Source of the DNA: Liolophura sinensis
Lineage: Eukaryota; Mollusca; Polyplacophora; Chitonida; Chitonidae
Assembly (NCBI RefSeq): GCF_032854445.1
Contig: NC_088302.1
Span: 40,924,191 to 40,988,190, forward strand
Reading direction: 5' to 3'
DNA length: 64,000 nt
Shown: in pieces, positions 22,681 through 34,725 of the stretch
Numbering within the stretch: the stretch's first letter is position 1
Layout of the letters: each line of letters begins with the position of its first letter
Notes under the pieces: generated by a model
Told to the model about the DNA's origin: nothing
The model's database searches: none
What the model saw: only the letters and a program-made list of their open reading frames with translations
Made by a program: the position numbers and the translations under genes

Positions 22681-23604
22681 GATCTCATGTAACATGGATA
22701 TTTATATCTTAGTATAATAGCTGTTGCTAGGTTACATTCTCTCATATCAAATTTGGAAAATGGTTGAATATCTGATCCATACAAAAATGTTATAAAACAA
22801 CTGAGTAAAATAGAGTGGGCTACTTGAATAAAAAATTAGTAAAACACCAGGCAGGGGTATTATCAATAGATGTTGCCTGTAACTTAAACAGAGACGGTCC
22901 GGGCTCCGGCCTTGTACATTTCATTACCAAAAAAAATAAATAAATACAAAAATAAATAAATAAAAAGAAAAAACTAACATATAATATTCTAGCATCACTC
23001 AGAAAATATGTACAGATTATTATTTTTGTTATTTCATATATAGAGTGTGTATGTGTATATGTTTATTGGAACGGCTATGCCGACGCGTCTCTAATGCCGT
23101 TGTGCTAGTTGTTCGGTTTTTTTTTGTTGCTGTTGTTTTTCTTTTTTTTTTTAATCTTTGAAAATGATTCCAAAATGCTTTCAAGCCTTTGAAAATTCCG
23201 TTAACTAAAATACATTATCCAAGTAAATTGCATGTCATGGTATATACGAGAGATAACATTGAAACCTTGGCAACCCGATGTTATCCTTTATAACGTTGCA
23301 TGCTTGAATAAAAGGAAAGGAACTTAATTTGTTACTATTTTACTTAATTAGCCAAACTATATATAATAAAGGAAAACTAGCAATAATTTTCAATTTTTTT
23401 TTATTTAAATTATATTTTAGATACGTATTGAAGGTTGCAATGCGTTAAATGATGTTAACCACAGTTTTATGCAATCTCCTTTTAATACTGTGTTGAGAGG
23501 ATCCCATTTTTTCTTATAGAACCGTATCCCAGGTTTAATGAAGCTGATTGCAGTGATTTTCTTGACGAAATAAATTTTTGTATGTATATATGCTTTGTGT
23601 TTTA
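22681..23604. other. AT-rich DNA upstream of the LINE, no gene seen
   Basis: May include the 5' region of the LINE. A-rich and T-rich tracts lie near 22930-22980 and 23118-23155. No ORF1-like protein or zinc knuckle was recognised. Confidence 0.35.
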
Positions 23605-23990
23605 CTTCGTTCTAAACAATTTTCAGGCATATGACGAATGTACATACATATATACTATGTCTTCTTGTGGCAGGGCGAGTCCATACCTTCACAGAGCTGC
23701 CGCCACTGAAGTATCATGCCGAAGACACCAGACATTTGACAGCCCACCCTAGCACATTATACTGACACCGAGCCAACCAGTCCTGTTTCTTTGCTCTAAC
23801 GTTTCAGTGCCGAGCGCCAAGCAAGACAGCAACAAGTACCATTTTTAATATCTTTGGCACGATCCCATCCGGGTTTGATCACCGGGTTTCCTGACTCTTT
23901 TTCCGAACAAGATTTGGAGCCTAGAATCTCATTTATTTACGATTTTCGGTTATTCCGTAGTCTTTGGACAATTCATTCCGAAGTGAACGG
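23605..23990 (-). mobile_element. SINE family C, diverged reverse copy
   Basis: Shares tgtggcagggcgagtccata, tgccgaagacaccagacat and ttatactgacaccgagccaa with the copy at 24148-24440. The ordering matches the reverse of the plus-strand copy at 36308-36600. The head end is degraded. Exact limits are uncertain. Confidence 0.65.
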
Positions 23991-24124
23991 GTAAAAAGTA
24001 AACACCTGCATTTATTGTCGGCGATCTTCATCAAGAATTCCAGCATTATACGAAATACAGTTTTTTGTAACTGTGATGTGATAAACGGATCACATAATTT
24101 AACTCAAGAAATTTAGGAAAGCTG

Positions 24125-24152
24125 TGGGATGAATGAATGAATGAATGAATGC
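24125..24152 (+). repeat. (GAAT)n microsatellite
   Basis: Six tandem GAAT units directly at the tail end of the reversed SINE that follows. Such a microsatellite is commonly seeded by a SINE 3' end. Confidence 0.9.
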
Positions 24153-24440
24153 TTGGAGTTAATCGTCATACTTAACAATTTTTCAGTCATGTGACGACGA
24201 GGACTCATTAGGTGTAGGGCGAGTCAATATGCCGCCAAAGTGCTGCCGCCTCTCAAGTACCGTGCCGAAGACACCAGACATGACACCCTACCCAATCATA
24301 TTATACTGACACCGGGCCAACCAGTCCTGTTAACAGGAACAAGTATCATTTCTAAAAAAAATTTGTATGACCCGACCCAGGTTTTATCTCTGGTCTCCCT
24401 ACTTTCAGGCAGAGGCTCTAACCATTAGGCTGCCGACGCA
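24148..24440 (-). mobile_element. SINE family C, reverse copy
   Basis: Reversed tail (atttttcagtcatgtgacga, cgaggactcattaggtgta), body (tgccgaagacaccagacatg), and a head that on the minus strand reads ggcagcctaatggttagagc, typical of a tRNA-derived A box. The full length is about 290 bp. Confidence 0.8.
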
Positions 24441-25139
24441 GTCGGGAAAGGTGTGGAGATGATGACATGCCAATCAGGTGAAAATGTCCAAGATACTTGA
24501 TGGGGTGCTTTATTCATCTTACTACATATCAACCATGGTCATTTTTATAGTCCATGCAGCTAATGCGTTGATTTGATAGGAAGGCATTCTCTCATTATCC
24601 TGAAGAACAATTCATCATGCATTTCTTCATAGTTTAATTTCTCTCAATTTTATTGTTCTGTTAGGTTATGTTTTTACTCCAGTCACTCAGTGTTGGGCAA
24701 GTGTGGGTCGTACCGTGTTTCTCCTCCATCAATCACTCATTCAATCCAGTCACTCGGTCACTCAGTGTTGGGCAAGTGTGGGTCGTACGGTACCTGGACA
24801 TTTCCCTGGATAGCGACGCCATTTTCTGTAAAATATGTACATAAGACAACATAAATCGATATATACCGGTTCGTTGTAAGACTACGTGACGATACTATAG
24901 GCATGGCACATTAGACCAACGAAACCGTTTAAAAATATCTAAGTATGCTCAAACATTGGATTATTTCACTCGTTATCATGGCTATACGTGTAACCATTTG
25001 ATATTTGAAACATTTTCAAATGTTATCTCACAACCTTACCAATGGGCTCCATCCGACACGTTAACGATACTCTTATCTAACTGCCATAATCGTTATAACG
25101 ACAATGGTCGTTGATCAAAACTCGATGCAATTATATACT
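24441..25139. other. Intergenic DNA with a local duplication
   Basis: The segment cagtgttgggcaagtgtggg with its flank (cagtcactc... tcgta) occurs twice, near 24690 and 24765. No gene is visible. Confidence 0.45.
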
Positions 25140-25690
25140 AGGTCTGCCAGAAGAAGTGCCTATAGGCCAATTATGGACATGAGTTTCAAAGTCGTCAGTT
25201 CAGAACCCATCCAACTATCCAACTTGTTGCATCAATGTGTAGGTTAATTCTTGACACGAACTATGTTGTCTTTAATTTAAACTCCCATGCAACTAGGCTC
25301 ATTGTCGTCAATTCAAACCCTCAGACTGCTGACAGATCTCCTGGTAAAAGTGTGTCCAAGCTAACTATACAGAAGTGAACTTCAAGGTCGTTACCTTCCT
25401 ACGCCCCATGGAACTAAATGTACCAAATCTGATAGAAGAAGCGTGTATATGGGCTAAATAAGCACGCAAACTTCAAAGTCATCGATGTAGACTCCAAACA
25501 ACTAGCGGGTATCCTGCATATAGAAATGCATAGGCTAATAACGTACACGAACTTCAAGGTCGTCAATGTAGACCCCATGCAACTAGCGGGTATCCTGTTT
25601 GTAGAAGTGCATAGGCTAATTATGGGCTCGAAATTCAAGCTCTTTATAAACTCATTCTATGTATTGAAGCCGACATTCGTATACCAGACG
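25140..25690. repeat. Decayed tandem repeat, period near 80 bp
   Basis: Successive units share gaacttcaaggtcgtcaatg, gaccccatgcaactagcggg and gaagtgcataggctaatta. About six or seven units are recognisable. The last two are the most similar and the older ones on the left are strongly diverged. This age gradient suggests growth toward the right end. Confidence 0.8.
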
Positions 25691-25904
25691 TCAAACAATA
25701 TGGACGTTCCACGTCAATAATGGCAAGGCCAATTCCCAAAACGACGCTTAACACAAACTACCAAAGAACGAAGAAAGTGTATTAAGTTCTCAAGCCCCAT
25801 GCTAGACCCAATACGAATATACCCCTGTCCCTGATGGTCAGCTGGTGCCAATATAATATAATTTATGTCATCAGTGCTACAAACACCACATTCGGCAATC
25901 CATG

Positions 25905-26165
25905 ACCGAGGTGGTTAGCGCGCCAGAGATGCACAATGGCCCAGGAGCTTCTTACCAGTGCGGTAGCTGCGAGTTCAAGTCCAGCTCACACTGGCTTCCT
26001 CTCCGGCTGTACATGTGAAGGTCTGACAGCAGCCTGCAGATGGTCGTGGGTTTCCCCTGGGCTATGCCCGATTTCCTCCCACCATAATGCAGGCCTCCAC
26101 CGCATGCAGAGTGAAATATTCTTGAGGACATCGTAAAGCACCAATCAAATCAAATAAATAAATCG
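25905..26165 (+). mobile_element. SINE family A, full-length
   Basis: A full copy. The tRNA-like head has an A-box-like ccgaggtggttagcgcgcc and a B box gagttcaagtcc. The body follows (gtcgtgggtttcccctgg, tttcctcccaccataatgc), and the tail is attcttgaggacatcgtaa and ccaatcaaatcaaataaat. It is a good reference copy for the family in this window. Confidence 0.88.
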
Positions 26166-26389
26166 AACACCACATACAGCCTATCAGCAGCCGTAGATCA
26201 CTCATGTGTTGTTAACTCTGAGTTGAGGTTCATAATCTTCCGGTATCACGTTTGTAAGTACATTTTCCTGTCACAAAATTTAAAATAATCAGCAATAAAT
26301 CGCATATATCTACATGTATACAGTCGACGGCAGACAAAAAGTATGTGGTGTGCATACTTCAACACTATACTTCGTCTAAAACAACATGT

Positions 26390-26580
26390 ATCTGAGCTCA
26401 TTTTATTCATCGTCCAGAATGTGTCCTATATATCTACATATATACCTTTCTTAAGGTTCCAGAAGAACCCTCGTGAGCTCATTTTACTCATCGTCCAGAA
26501 TGTGTCCTATATATCTACATATATACCTTTCTTAAGGTTCCAGAAGAACCCTCGTGAGCTCATTTTATTCATTTTATTCA
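26390..26580 (+). repeat. 81-bp tandem duplication, 2.3 copies
   Basis: The unit starting gagctcattttattcatcgt repeats at 26394 and 26475, with a partial third at 26556. The first two units are almost identical. It lies just beyond the 3' end of the expansin-like gene. Confidence 0.92.
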
Positions 26581-26738
26581 CCCTCGTCCTTCCTTTCATT
26601 GTGTAATAAAGTTTGAATGATTGTTTATTTTATAATTATACGATAAATACCCTCATTTTATTTACAGCAAATAATTTGTTTTATACGGGTGTTGCCAGCT
26701 TGCACAATAACCTATCTATTTTAGGTACAGAACAGTTG

Positions 26739-29700
26739 TTACGGAAATTCCAGAGTACACAGTGACCTACCTATTTTAGGTATGCTATCTTTTAGGACAA
26801 CGCCATTGGCTGCCACCAGCTGCACCTTCAATGGCGCCACTAAGGGTTTGTCCCATTCATGAGTCGGATCCAACTCCCAGTACCCATCCGCTGTGTGTTT
26901 TAATGGCGTCCACTCTTGGCGCTTGCTCTGGTACAGTCTTAAGCCTGTGATCGGAATCCTAATTGGTAAAATTAAAATGTCATATCAGTCATGGTTCATG
27001 CACACTGAATCATTTGCAAAGGGGATCCTTCCTAACACATATCGACTACCGACAGATTGCGCGCATTTTGTTACAATTCATGCATGGCGCAAAGAGATCC
27101 GCACTGAAAAGAGAGCTCCTTATATATGTACATGCATTTTAGTATAACTTTTTCTTTAGCTATAATTATGTGTAAGATAAATTTCGGGCCGTTTTGTTCG
27201 TTATGTCCTCATCCTCTGTTATATTGTGACAAACCAATGTTTTCCGTTCAAAATGCAGAATTGACAAAATAAATATGGTCCCATGTATTCATCTCACATT
27301 TTCAACGTGCAACCAATTTTTCTGTCAACGTTAAAATGCCGAATTTGCAGATATGTCTTAATTAGACCTTTACAGGTCTGCGAGCAAACTGCGAATAGTA
27401 TAGTGAGTTTAAGCTGGTTTCCTCTCACCATATAATGCTGGCCAACCTAGTATAAGTGAAATATTCTTGAAGACGGCGTAGAACGCCAATGAGATAAATA
27501 AATTAGAGACCATATTTTATGCATGTAATACACTCTATTATTAAAGGTTGTTGAGAAATAAAATCAGCATTTCGCATGAACCACAAAGTGTTATACATGA
27601 TGGTAACCCACATGATGTACTGAATTTATATCAAGCTCTCGACTTGGGTTACGTGCCCTTGGATATGACTTGGGGGTGGGTGATGGGGGGGGGGGGTATA
27701 GTGACACTGGCATATACCTGTGATTGCGTATCTGAAGCTTGATATACCATTGGTGACTTCCCTGAAAGCTGTACTGTATCTTCGTGTTTCCCACGGGGCA
27801 TTGTACAGCCTGGACCTCTATAGCCCACCTGCCGTCCCCATCCTGGCCAAAGTCCAAGGAACCTGTATAGCAATGATTGATTGATTTACTGACTATCTGA
27901 TTGATTGATTGATTGATTCGTTACATTGTAGTATTTCACTTGTACCCTAGTCATGTGACTGTAATTACCAAGGTGACGGTAATTTATGGGAATCCCAAAA
28001 CAGACTGAAAATTAAGAGCAAGTTGATTGAGTTGCCAATAGTCAACTTAATTTGTTTTTATGATCATTTGTTCCATTCACTATGACAAGGTAACTGGCAT
28101 ATGCACCGATGTAGTGTGAAGTTGTTAAAAAAGTCAAAAAAAAAAAAGAACTAAAAATATTAAAAAATTAACCAAGGAAAATCTAACATTGGATACAATT
28201 TGTTACACTACATACAGATACATGGAACACAAGGCAATGTGTGAAAAAAAACCCTTAACAAATCTCTATTATGTAGATGTAAGTTATATAGCAATTTGTA
28301 TATATGTATATATATATATATATGCTTACCTTCTAGGCACTCTGGGCAAAGGTTGTCCACAAACACGTAGAAGTCTCCTGTGATCGGGGTGTTGCCAGCG
28401 CCCTTCCCTGATCCCTTCACCTGGAAGGGTGAATACAGAAACTATGACATTTGTACATCGGAATAAAGAGTGAAATTGTAACATTTGTACACGTACGTGA
28501 ACACGGAAATTGTGACATTTGTACATATGGGTTAATGCGGAAACTGACATTTGCAAACACACCAAGCTCGGGATCAATTACGACGTTATTATACGAGGTT
28601 TAAAAGCTGAAATATTTCAATTAAATATTATTGGAGCAGGAAATTATAACGCCTTAAATCCTGTTTTAGACAGTTTGAGGGCATTTATTTTTTTCAAACC
28701 CTATTCAAAGACGGTAATAACTGGATAACAGGATACTTCCTTGTTTGAATTTTGGACGGATATATTTATCAAATTACTGTTTGATTTAACAATTTTAAAT
28801 GAAACACATTGCTATTAACATCACAGCACTTTGTTAACTATATCTGCCGTGGAACTTAGGTCTTGTAACTTAAATGCTACTATTTAAACATTTACAAGGT
28901 CAGCTAGAATAAAACCCTAACTGATGTAGAAGTTGACATGATATTGGATTTCACTGGTTACATGTGTCCAATTGGCCAACTATCACACTGTCCTGGCTGC
29001 TCTGGCTTTTTACTCTTCGGGCTGTCATCTTTTAGGGGATATATTGTCTAATACCTTAAAGCACATTCCGCATCCCAGCGATCCATGCATCTGTGGTTTG
29101 TTTAAAGCTACGGTGTTTCGGATGAGGGAACTTCTTCCAGCTGGCGGTAGTCCGGGGGGATAATACTGACATAGACCTTTGAGACCGCCACCTTCACCGT
29201 AAAACGTCCCCTGCAGAAATTACAGCACGGTCAATAAACATTAAAAACGGGGAGAGAAAAAAGAAACAAGATCCCATACGCTTCTCCCGAAACCTTGGGG
29301 AATTGTTTATTTTTCATATTTTTTCTTGAACCGCTGAATTTGGACAGCATGGACAAATCTGGTGTGGAAAAGTTGACCTTGTCTATCGTCAATCAAGGTT
29401 GTCATTGTATAGGTACAGTCACTACTGTATAGACCAAGGTTAGCCGCCAGGTATAGAGGCTTAACTAAAAACCAGACATTACGTGTATATATGCACCGCA
29501 AAATCAGGTTTACCTTGAGTTCCATATATATTCAGATGTAAATGTATAGCTATTGAATACGTTATGGAGTATGGCGTTAAACGACAATGAATCAGAAGTA
29601 AAAAATAACGAAATGGGCATTAAATTAACACCAATCCAATCAATAAATTACTAATCACATCATCCAGACTTGGCTTTAAAGCCTCATCTGGAGCCAGTTC

Positions 29701-30299
29701 CAGATAGTTTTGACTTGGGACAAAATTTTGTATGATCGATGCTTTTCAACATGACGGCTACATACCTGCGAATGGTCGTGGGTTTCCCTTGGGCTCTGCC
29801 CGGCTTTCTTTAACCATGATGTTACATGGCCGCCGTTGTATAAGTGAGCTTGGCATAAAACACGAATCAAGTATATCAAGTAAGTCAGTATGACGCATGT
29901 ATAGTTACGGCCTGAAAGGCTGAGATTTTAATATTTGGTCACGTATTTAATACTTTAATAGGCCTACAAAGATACCAAAAATAAGCGCTAAAACAGGCCC
30001 ATTGGAATTGTCCCTGGTTTATTTGAAAAAAAAAAGTCCTGCAGGCTCCTCACAGACTTATGAAACAAGCCTGCATAAACACAAAAAAACGGTATTATAA
30101 ATTGGGCGTGCAAACGGTAAACATTGAATGGCGGGATGAATAGAATGAATGCCATTTGAAGCAAGACGTGCACTTGCATGCATATAAGTCTACTCACGTC
30201 ACCATGGAATGTCTTCTTGTATATCGACAATATATCGCGGTTGACAACCTGCTGAGTTGGCAAAATCATGCAGCAGAAAATCAAGCCTAATATTAGCAT
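26739..30299 (-). CDS. Secreted expansin-like protein
   Basis: Five exons with GT-AG sites give one uninterrupted 237-residue frame: 30299-30198, 29210-29055, 28420-28330, 27862-27718 and 26958-26739 (TAA). Residues 1-17 are a hydrophobic signal peptide. The double-psi beta-barrel follows: GTFYGEGGG 35-43, GSLGCGMCFK 77-86, then VFVDNLCPECLEGSLDF from 105, with Asp108 and Cys111/Cys114 at the conserved expansin positions, and VQCPVGN at 136-142. Residues ~147-237 match the expansin C-terminal carbohydrate-binding module (WYIKLQIRNHR 155-165, then a Trp-containing strand and VVLKDSIPKIG). Total length and domain order fit bacterial, fungal and plant expansins, which loosen cellulose or chitin without hydrolysis. 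The role here (digestion or wall loosening) is inference. Four introns and the AT-rich setting show it is a resident animal gene, not contamination. A donor-like site follows the IPKIG codons, so another C-terminus is possible. Confidence 0.88.
27410..27505 (+). mobile_element. SINE family A tail fragment
   Basis: Only the end of the element: ggtttcctctcaccatataa, gaaatattcttgaagacggc, gccaatgagataaataaa. It lies in intron 4 of the expansin-like gene. Confidence 0.75.
27870..27920 (+). repeat. (GATT)n microsatellite
   Basis: Imperfect tandem tgatt/gatt units immediately upstream of expansin exon 4 (27862), within intron 3. Confidence 0.85.
29750..29880 (+). mobile_element. SINE family A fragment
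   Basis: Shows gcgaatggtcgtgggtttcc, gctctgcccggctttc, and a shortened tail (ggcataaaacacgaatcaag). It lies in intron 1 of the expansin-like gene. Confidence 0.75.
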
Positions 30300-32685
30300 G
30301 ATTCCTATAGCTCTGTGACTGTCAAGGTCCGACGTAACAAGACTGGTCAGTTCTCAGTAGGGCACACACCTTTGAAGTAGACTGCAAGGGCTCAGAGAAT
30401 CCCAGCCTGTTTACAAGCGAATTTGTAAGGTAGTTCACAGCAGGTGTATTTCTCGACCAAATCTTTATATACAGATAAGACGCTTTTTTCTGATGTCATA
30501 TAGATAGTCGCCTCCGAGTAAAGGATAATGACCGCTGAAGTATAAGCGGCAGGAAAGAGAGGGTAAGTCAGTAAATACATAAACATGGAAGTAAACAAAA
30601 CCCCACAAAACAAATAAACGAACAGAAAATGCCTTTGTATAATACACGCTATAAGCAAGTTAACACAACCGAGTGTGAAGAACCTTGGGTGGCTAGAACC
30701 GTGACGTATCATTATAATTCAGGCCTATGTTTTTACATAGGTCTAGTTATACCGTATATAATAACAACTACATGTGATGAAATGACACTCGGATTCCTCC
30801 ATACAGAAACGTTATCTCCGCAATATTTACATGGGGAAACTGCGGAAACGGATTAAAACCATTAAAAATTAAAGATTGCAATAAGTTATACAAAATAAAC
30901 GCTGGCTTGCGGTGTGCGACTGACAGGCCCTTGACAAATGAGGTTACGTGACGAAGGTACTTTGGCTGTGGCTTTAAGTCAGGAGGTTTACAAATACAGT
31001 GATTCACTCTGGCACTCTAGTTTCTTCCGTCCTTGTATAGACGTGACCACCGTCATGCATTCTGGTTTAGAAAATCTGTGAGTCATAATAGACTTTGTCA
31101 CACCAATCGTCCTCACGATGGACTGGTTTCCAAAACAACGTTCAACTAAAAACCACCAAAATACTAACGACGCAGTTGAGGAATGTGGTGGGCGCTTAAT
31201 GTAGATTCTGGGATTATCTTAATCCTGGGTAGATTTAATCAGTTTCAAAATCGTGTACCATGCAGGGTAGTTTATATGTTGATGATATAAGTATACACAA
31301 TTTACTCCACGTAAAATTTAAGAAACGTAGGCTGAAGGCTGAAGGCTGAAGATAGAACGCTGAAAATAGAATATCCGTTGTCGTCCCTGAAAAGGACCTG
31401 GTACGGTAAGGCCGAGAAACGGCCACAAAGAGGTACGGTAAGAAAATGCAAATTTCAAAATCCCAGCAAAATTCTGTAAATTTCCAAATCAGGAGTATAA
31501 AACTTCACCCATAAAACTTCAAGAATCACCCATAAAAGTTATATGGTCATAAAGAGACCGCTTTACCACACCAGGTCCTTGTACTCGAAGCGCGACTGAA
31601 TATATATTTGCATCCCACCTGGATATTATTCACCCACTATGAGTTTGATATTTGCACTGTACGACTGCCTCCCACCAGAATATCGACGTCTTCCCGGCAC
31701 CACTAAAAACTGTTGGCAGCTTCTCTCTTACATTTTACCAGCTTTCTTTAGTATCCATATACCGTTTCTTACGTATTACTTTTGAGATCTGGTGGAAATG
31801 ATTCTTGCGTCTATCTAATTGGAACGTCCGTTAACGGTTTACGTATTAGCGCTTTATGATTTAACGGTATACGAACGTCGTGTTAAATTAAACAGCTATT
31901 TGGTGAATAATTTTCCTTTCATTTTGTAAATTCATATCAACGGCTTAAAAGTTAAATGTGACGTATTGATAAGAAACTGGCAAGATTTGCTACGACTTTC
32001 TATGACACATCAGGACATCGCGACATCCCCAGCAGTTTAGTACATTTTAATGACGAACAAGAATCAAGATTTCTCTCGAATAATCGCCATATTGGCAAGA
32101 AGCCAATATGACATAGTGAGCACGCTAAGAATTACCAGACAGCCGCCAAGAATTGCCAAGGTACGTAAGATACCGTTACAAAGTCCTGATCGCAAATACA
32201 TGTAGCCTAGCAGCCAGAATTGTTGCGATACTCCACGATGTAAAGCCCATGTATCACAGCGTGTAGAAGCCGTCGCGATAATGCAACGGTAATGCTACCA
32301 CAAGATTCGTGTCACATGCCTTTCCTGCGTCTGTTACGGCCTATCATGACAGTTCTTGGCTCTGTGGCTCTTTGGCTGCAATTAAATATTACAAGATGCC
32401 ACAACGCAGCGGAAAATCCATACACCCGCATCCTTGCAATTCGTTATGGAAGTGTCACTGGATTGGGAAGGGGCGTTACCCATTACTTTATTTGTGAAAC
32501 AGCTTTAGCAAAATGCTAATCGACTAAGCTGTTTAGCCCTTGAACTTTTAGCGAAACCTGCCACTTAATTTCCTATAAAGAATGTTTCCTGCTTCTCACT
32601 CAGGGGTTCAACATGTTGCAGCCATTCTTTCAATAACTCTGGATTCTTGTGTTCTCCCGACAACTCTACCAACAACAATACTCAC
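30300..32685. other. Upstream region of the expansin gene, no further gene seen
   Basis: The first few hundred bases should hold the expansin promoter. I could not single out a TATA box. A 106-codon minus frame at 30392-30712 has no similarity, and two hydrophobic stretches alone do not support a gene. A small (ggctgaa) repeat lies at about 31330-31350. The rest of the stretch shows nothing recognisable. Confidence 0.4.
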
Positions 32686-32880
32686 ATCAGATACAGCCTT
32701 CGCATGAGCTATCCTGTGGTCCTGTGGTTCAAGTCCAGCTAACTTCCTCTCCGATCGTTCGTGGGAAGTTCTGCCACTTGCTGATGGTCGTGCGATTCCT
32801 CCGGGCTCAACCCGGTTTCCTCCCACCACAATGCTTTCCACCGACGTATAAGTGAAATGTTCTTGGTTAAAGCGTAAAAC
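32686..32880 (+). mobile_element. SINE family A, diverged
   Basis: Shows ggttcaagtccagctaact (B-box region), atggtcgtgcgattcct, ggtttcctcccaccacaatg and the tail start gaaatgttcttggttaaagc. The poly(ATAAA)-type end is missing. Confidence 0.8.
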
Positions 32881-34611
32881 TATACATATTTATAGATTAA
32901 TAATTCTACACTAAAAATTAACAATAACCACAAAACACAAGCTCAAAGTAGAGAGTTTGACATCACCTGGAATTCATCATTTATTTTGGAGATAACATTT
33001 ACATGCAATCATTTTCACTTTCACAGTCATGTATCACAGTTATTTTGTGTTGCAGAGATTTCAGCAAATTTACATGTCTTATAAACTGATTACAGAGATA
33101 ATAATCCACACGCTGGTAAATACATATATCTGTGATTCACTCACACGAACATCTTCGCGCAACCAAATATTTACTGTTATTTAGTATTCCAAAACACTCA
33201 AACACGGCATATTTCAACAAAGAAAACATTTATCTGCCTTTCCGAAGATAACTTTAAGCGGGTCTAACAAGAAGCGAGTTTCGACTAGAGATCGCAGATT
33301 TTTTGGCCCTACCCAAAACATTTGCGACCGTTGTAGAGTGGAAACGACTGTCTGCTACAGACTGATACCAACTGCGAGTGTTGTTCTCACGCCATACCAG
33401 TCTGTACGTAGCAATATGCTCGCCAGCAGAAACTTGCTTCGTGACACTACACATGTCGCTTATAATTTCAACAAGATGGAACACTGTTCCCATCATATGG
33501 GACTATAGAACTACATTTAAGACTACATCAAGGCATGTAAAACACTGAACAATGGTCATAAAAGCTGCAATGCTCTAGAAAACAACAGCAGGGGCCAGGG
33601 CATCAACAAGCAGGACAAAGCTGAAGGGCTTCAACCACTTCCTTACTTGAGATGTCATTTTTTTTTATGTTGCAGGATGAAGGAATTCATGATACTTCTC
33701 CAACCACAGCACTACATTTATTTAAATCTTTGTTAATATTTAGGTGTCGAATATTTAAGCACGTGGATCTCAAGCTGGGGACTGGTAAACGGCAATATAT
33801 GTAAGTGTGCTGCCGCACTAACTCGGGGATCTCAATCACTTCCGGGCCTAGCTGGTCCCTGAACTCTGACCTATTCCAGTAGTTAGAATACTTCTCCCTA
33901 CCCAGTTCATTCCGAGGTCCAAGCAACATACTGCAAAAAGCGTACACACAAGTCCCCAAAACAAATGTGATTAGAGTAGCGGACATCACACAAATTTTCT
34001 TTGAGCTAATTTCCTAGCTTACATAAAAAAGGTTGTCAAAAATCAAGATTGTGACCATGATTAAAAATATTAAACTTCATACATGCTTATAAAGAAAGCC
34101 TGGTAAGTTTGCATAATTTTCAGCTTCATGACAGTATAGTTGTGGGAGACAAGTTTTTTAATGTTAATATTTACACTAAAATATGAATACACACCAAGCA
34201 ATCATTACGCCTGTAAGCCCATACCTGTAAGCTAAGCAAATACATAGTTTTTATGAGACAGTTATGACATTCATCAGTTTTCTAAGCATTAACACATTAA
34301 ACTCTCAATGTGCATTATATACACCATGTATTGAGGAGTTTATACATGCACTAAATTTAAAATGTAAAAAAAAAACAAAACAAAAAAAAAAAACAAATAC
34401 AAAAAAACTCTTGTATATGAAAGTAATTTTAAAAAAACAAAATCTTTACAAAAAAGTCACTGAGCTCAAATTAGTTGAATGTTCTTAGAGACAGATTCTA
34501 TACACGTATAAATTATAGATTAAAACTTATACACTTATTCAGGTGTGTGGGTTTACCTAATGATGTACAATAAAACCATATGAGAGTGAAAACGCCTACT
34601 ATCCTATTATT
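32881..34611. other. No confident gene; two minus-strand frames of unknown status
   Basis: Minus frames at 33496-33254 (80 codons) and 33989-33687 (100 codons, with a hydrophobic segment near its N-terminus) are longer and less biased than chance shadows nearby. They show no family motif, and no splice-linked exons were found. They could be terminal exons of an unrecognised gene or nothing. An A-rich tract lies at 34366-34410. Confidence 0.3.
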
Positions 34612-34725
34612 CTATTTATTTGATTGATGTTTTACGCCGTACTCAAGAATATTTCACTTATACAACGGCGGCCAGCATTATGGTGGGTGGAAACCGGCAC
34701 AGCTCACAGGGAAACCCACCTACTA
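34612..34725 (-). mobile_element. SINE family A, reverse fragment
   Basis: Very well preserved tail and body (atttgattgatgttttacgc, gtactcaagaatatttcac, cggcggccagcattatggtg), so this is a relatively young copy, truncated before the tRNA head. Confidence 0.88.

Noticed and set aside
30392-30712. 106-codon minus ORF as a membrane protein gene
   Set aside because: Hydrophobic only by composition; no similarity, no splice partners, and it overlaps other chance frames in the expansin upstream region.
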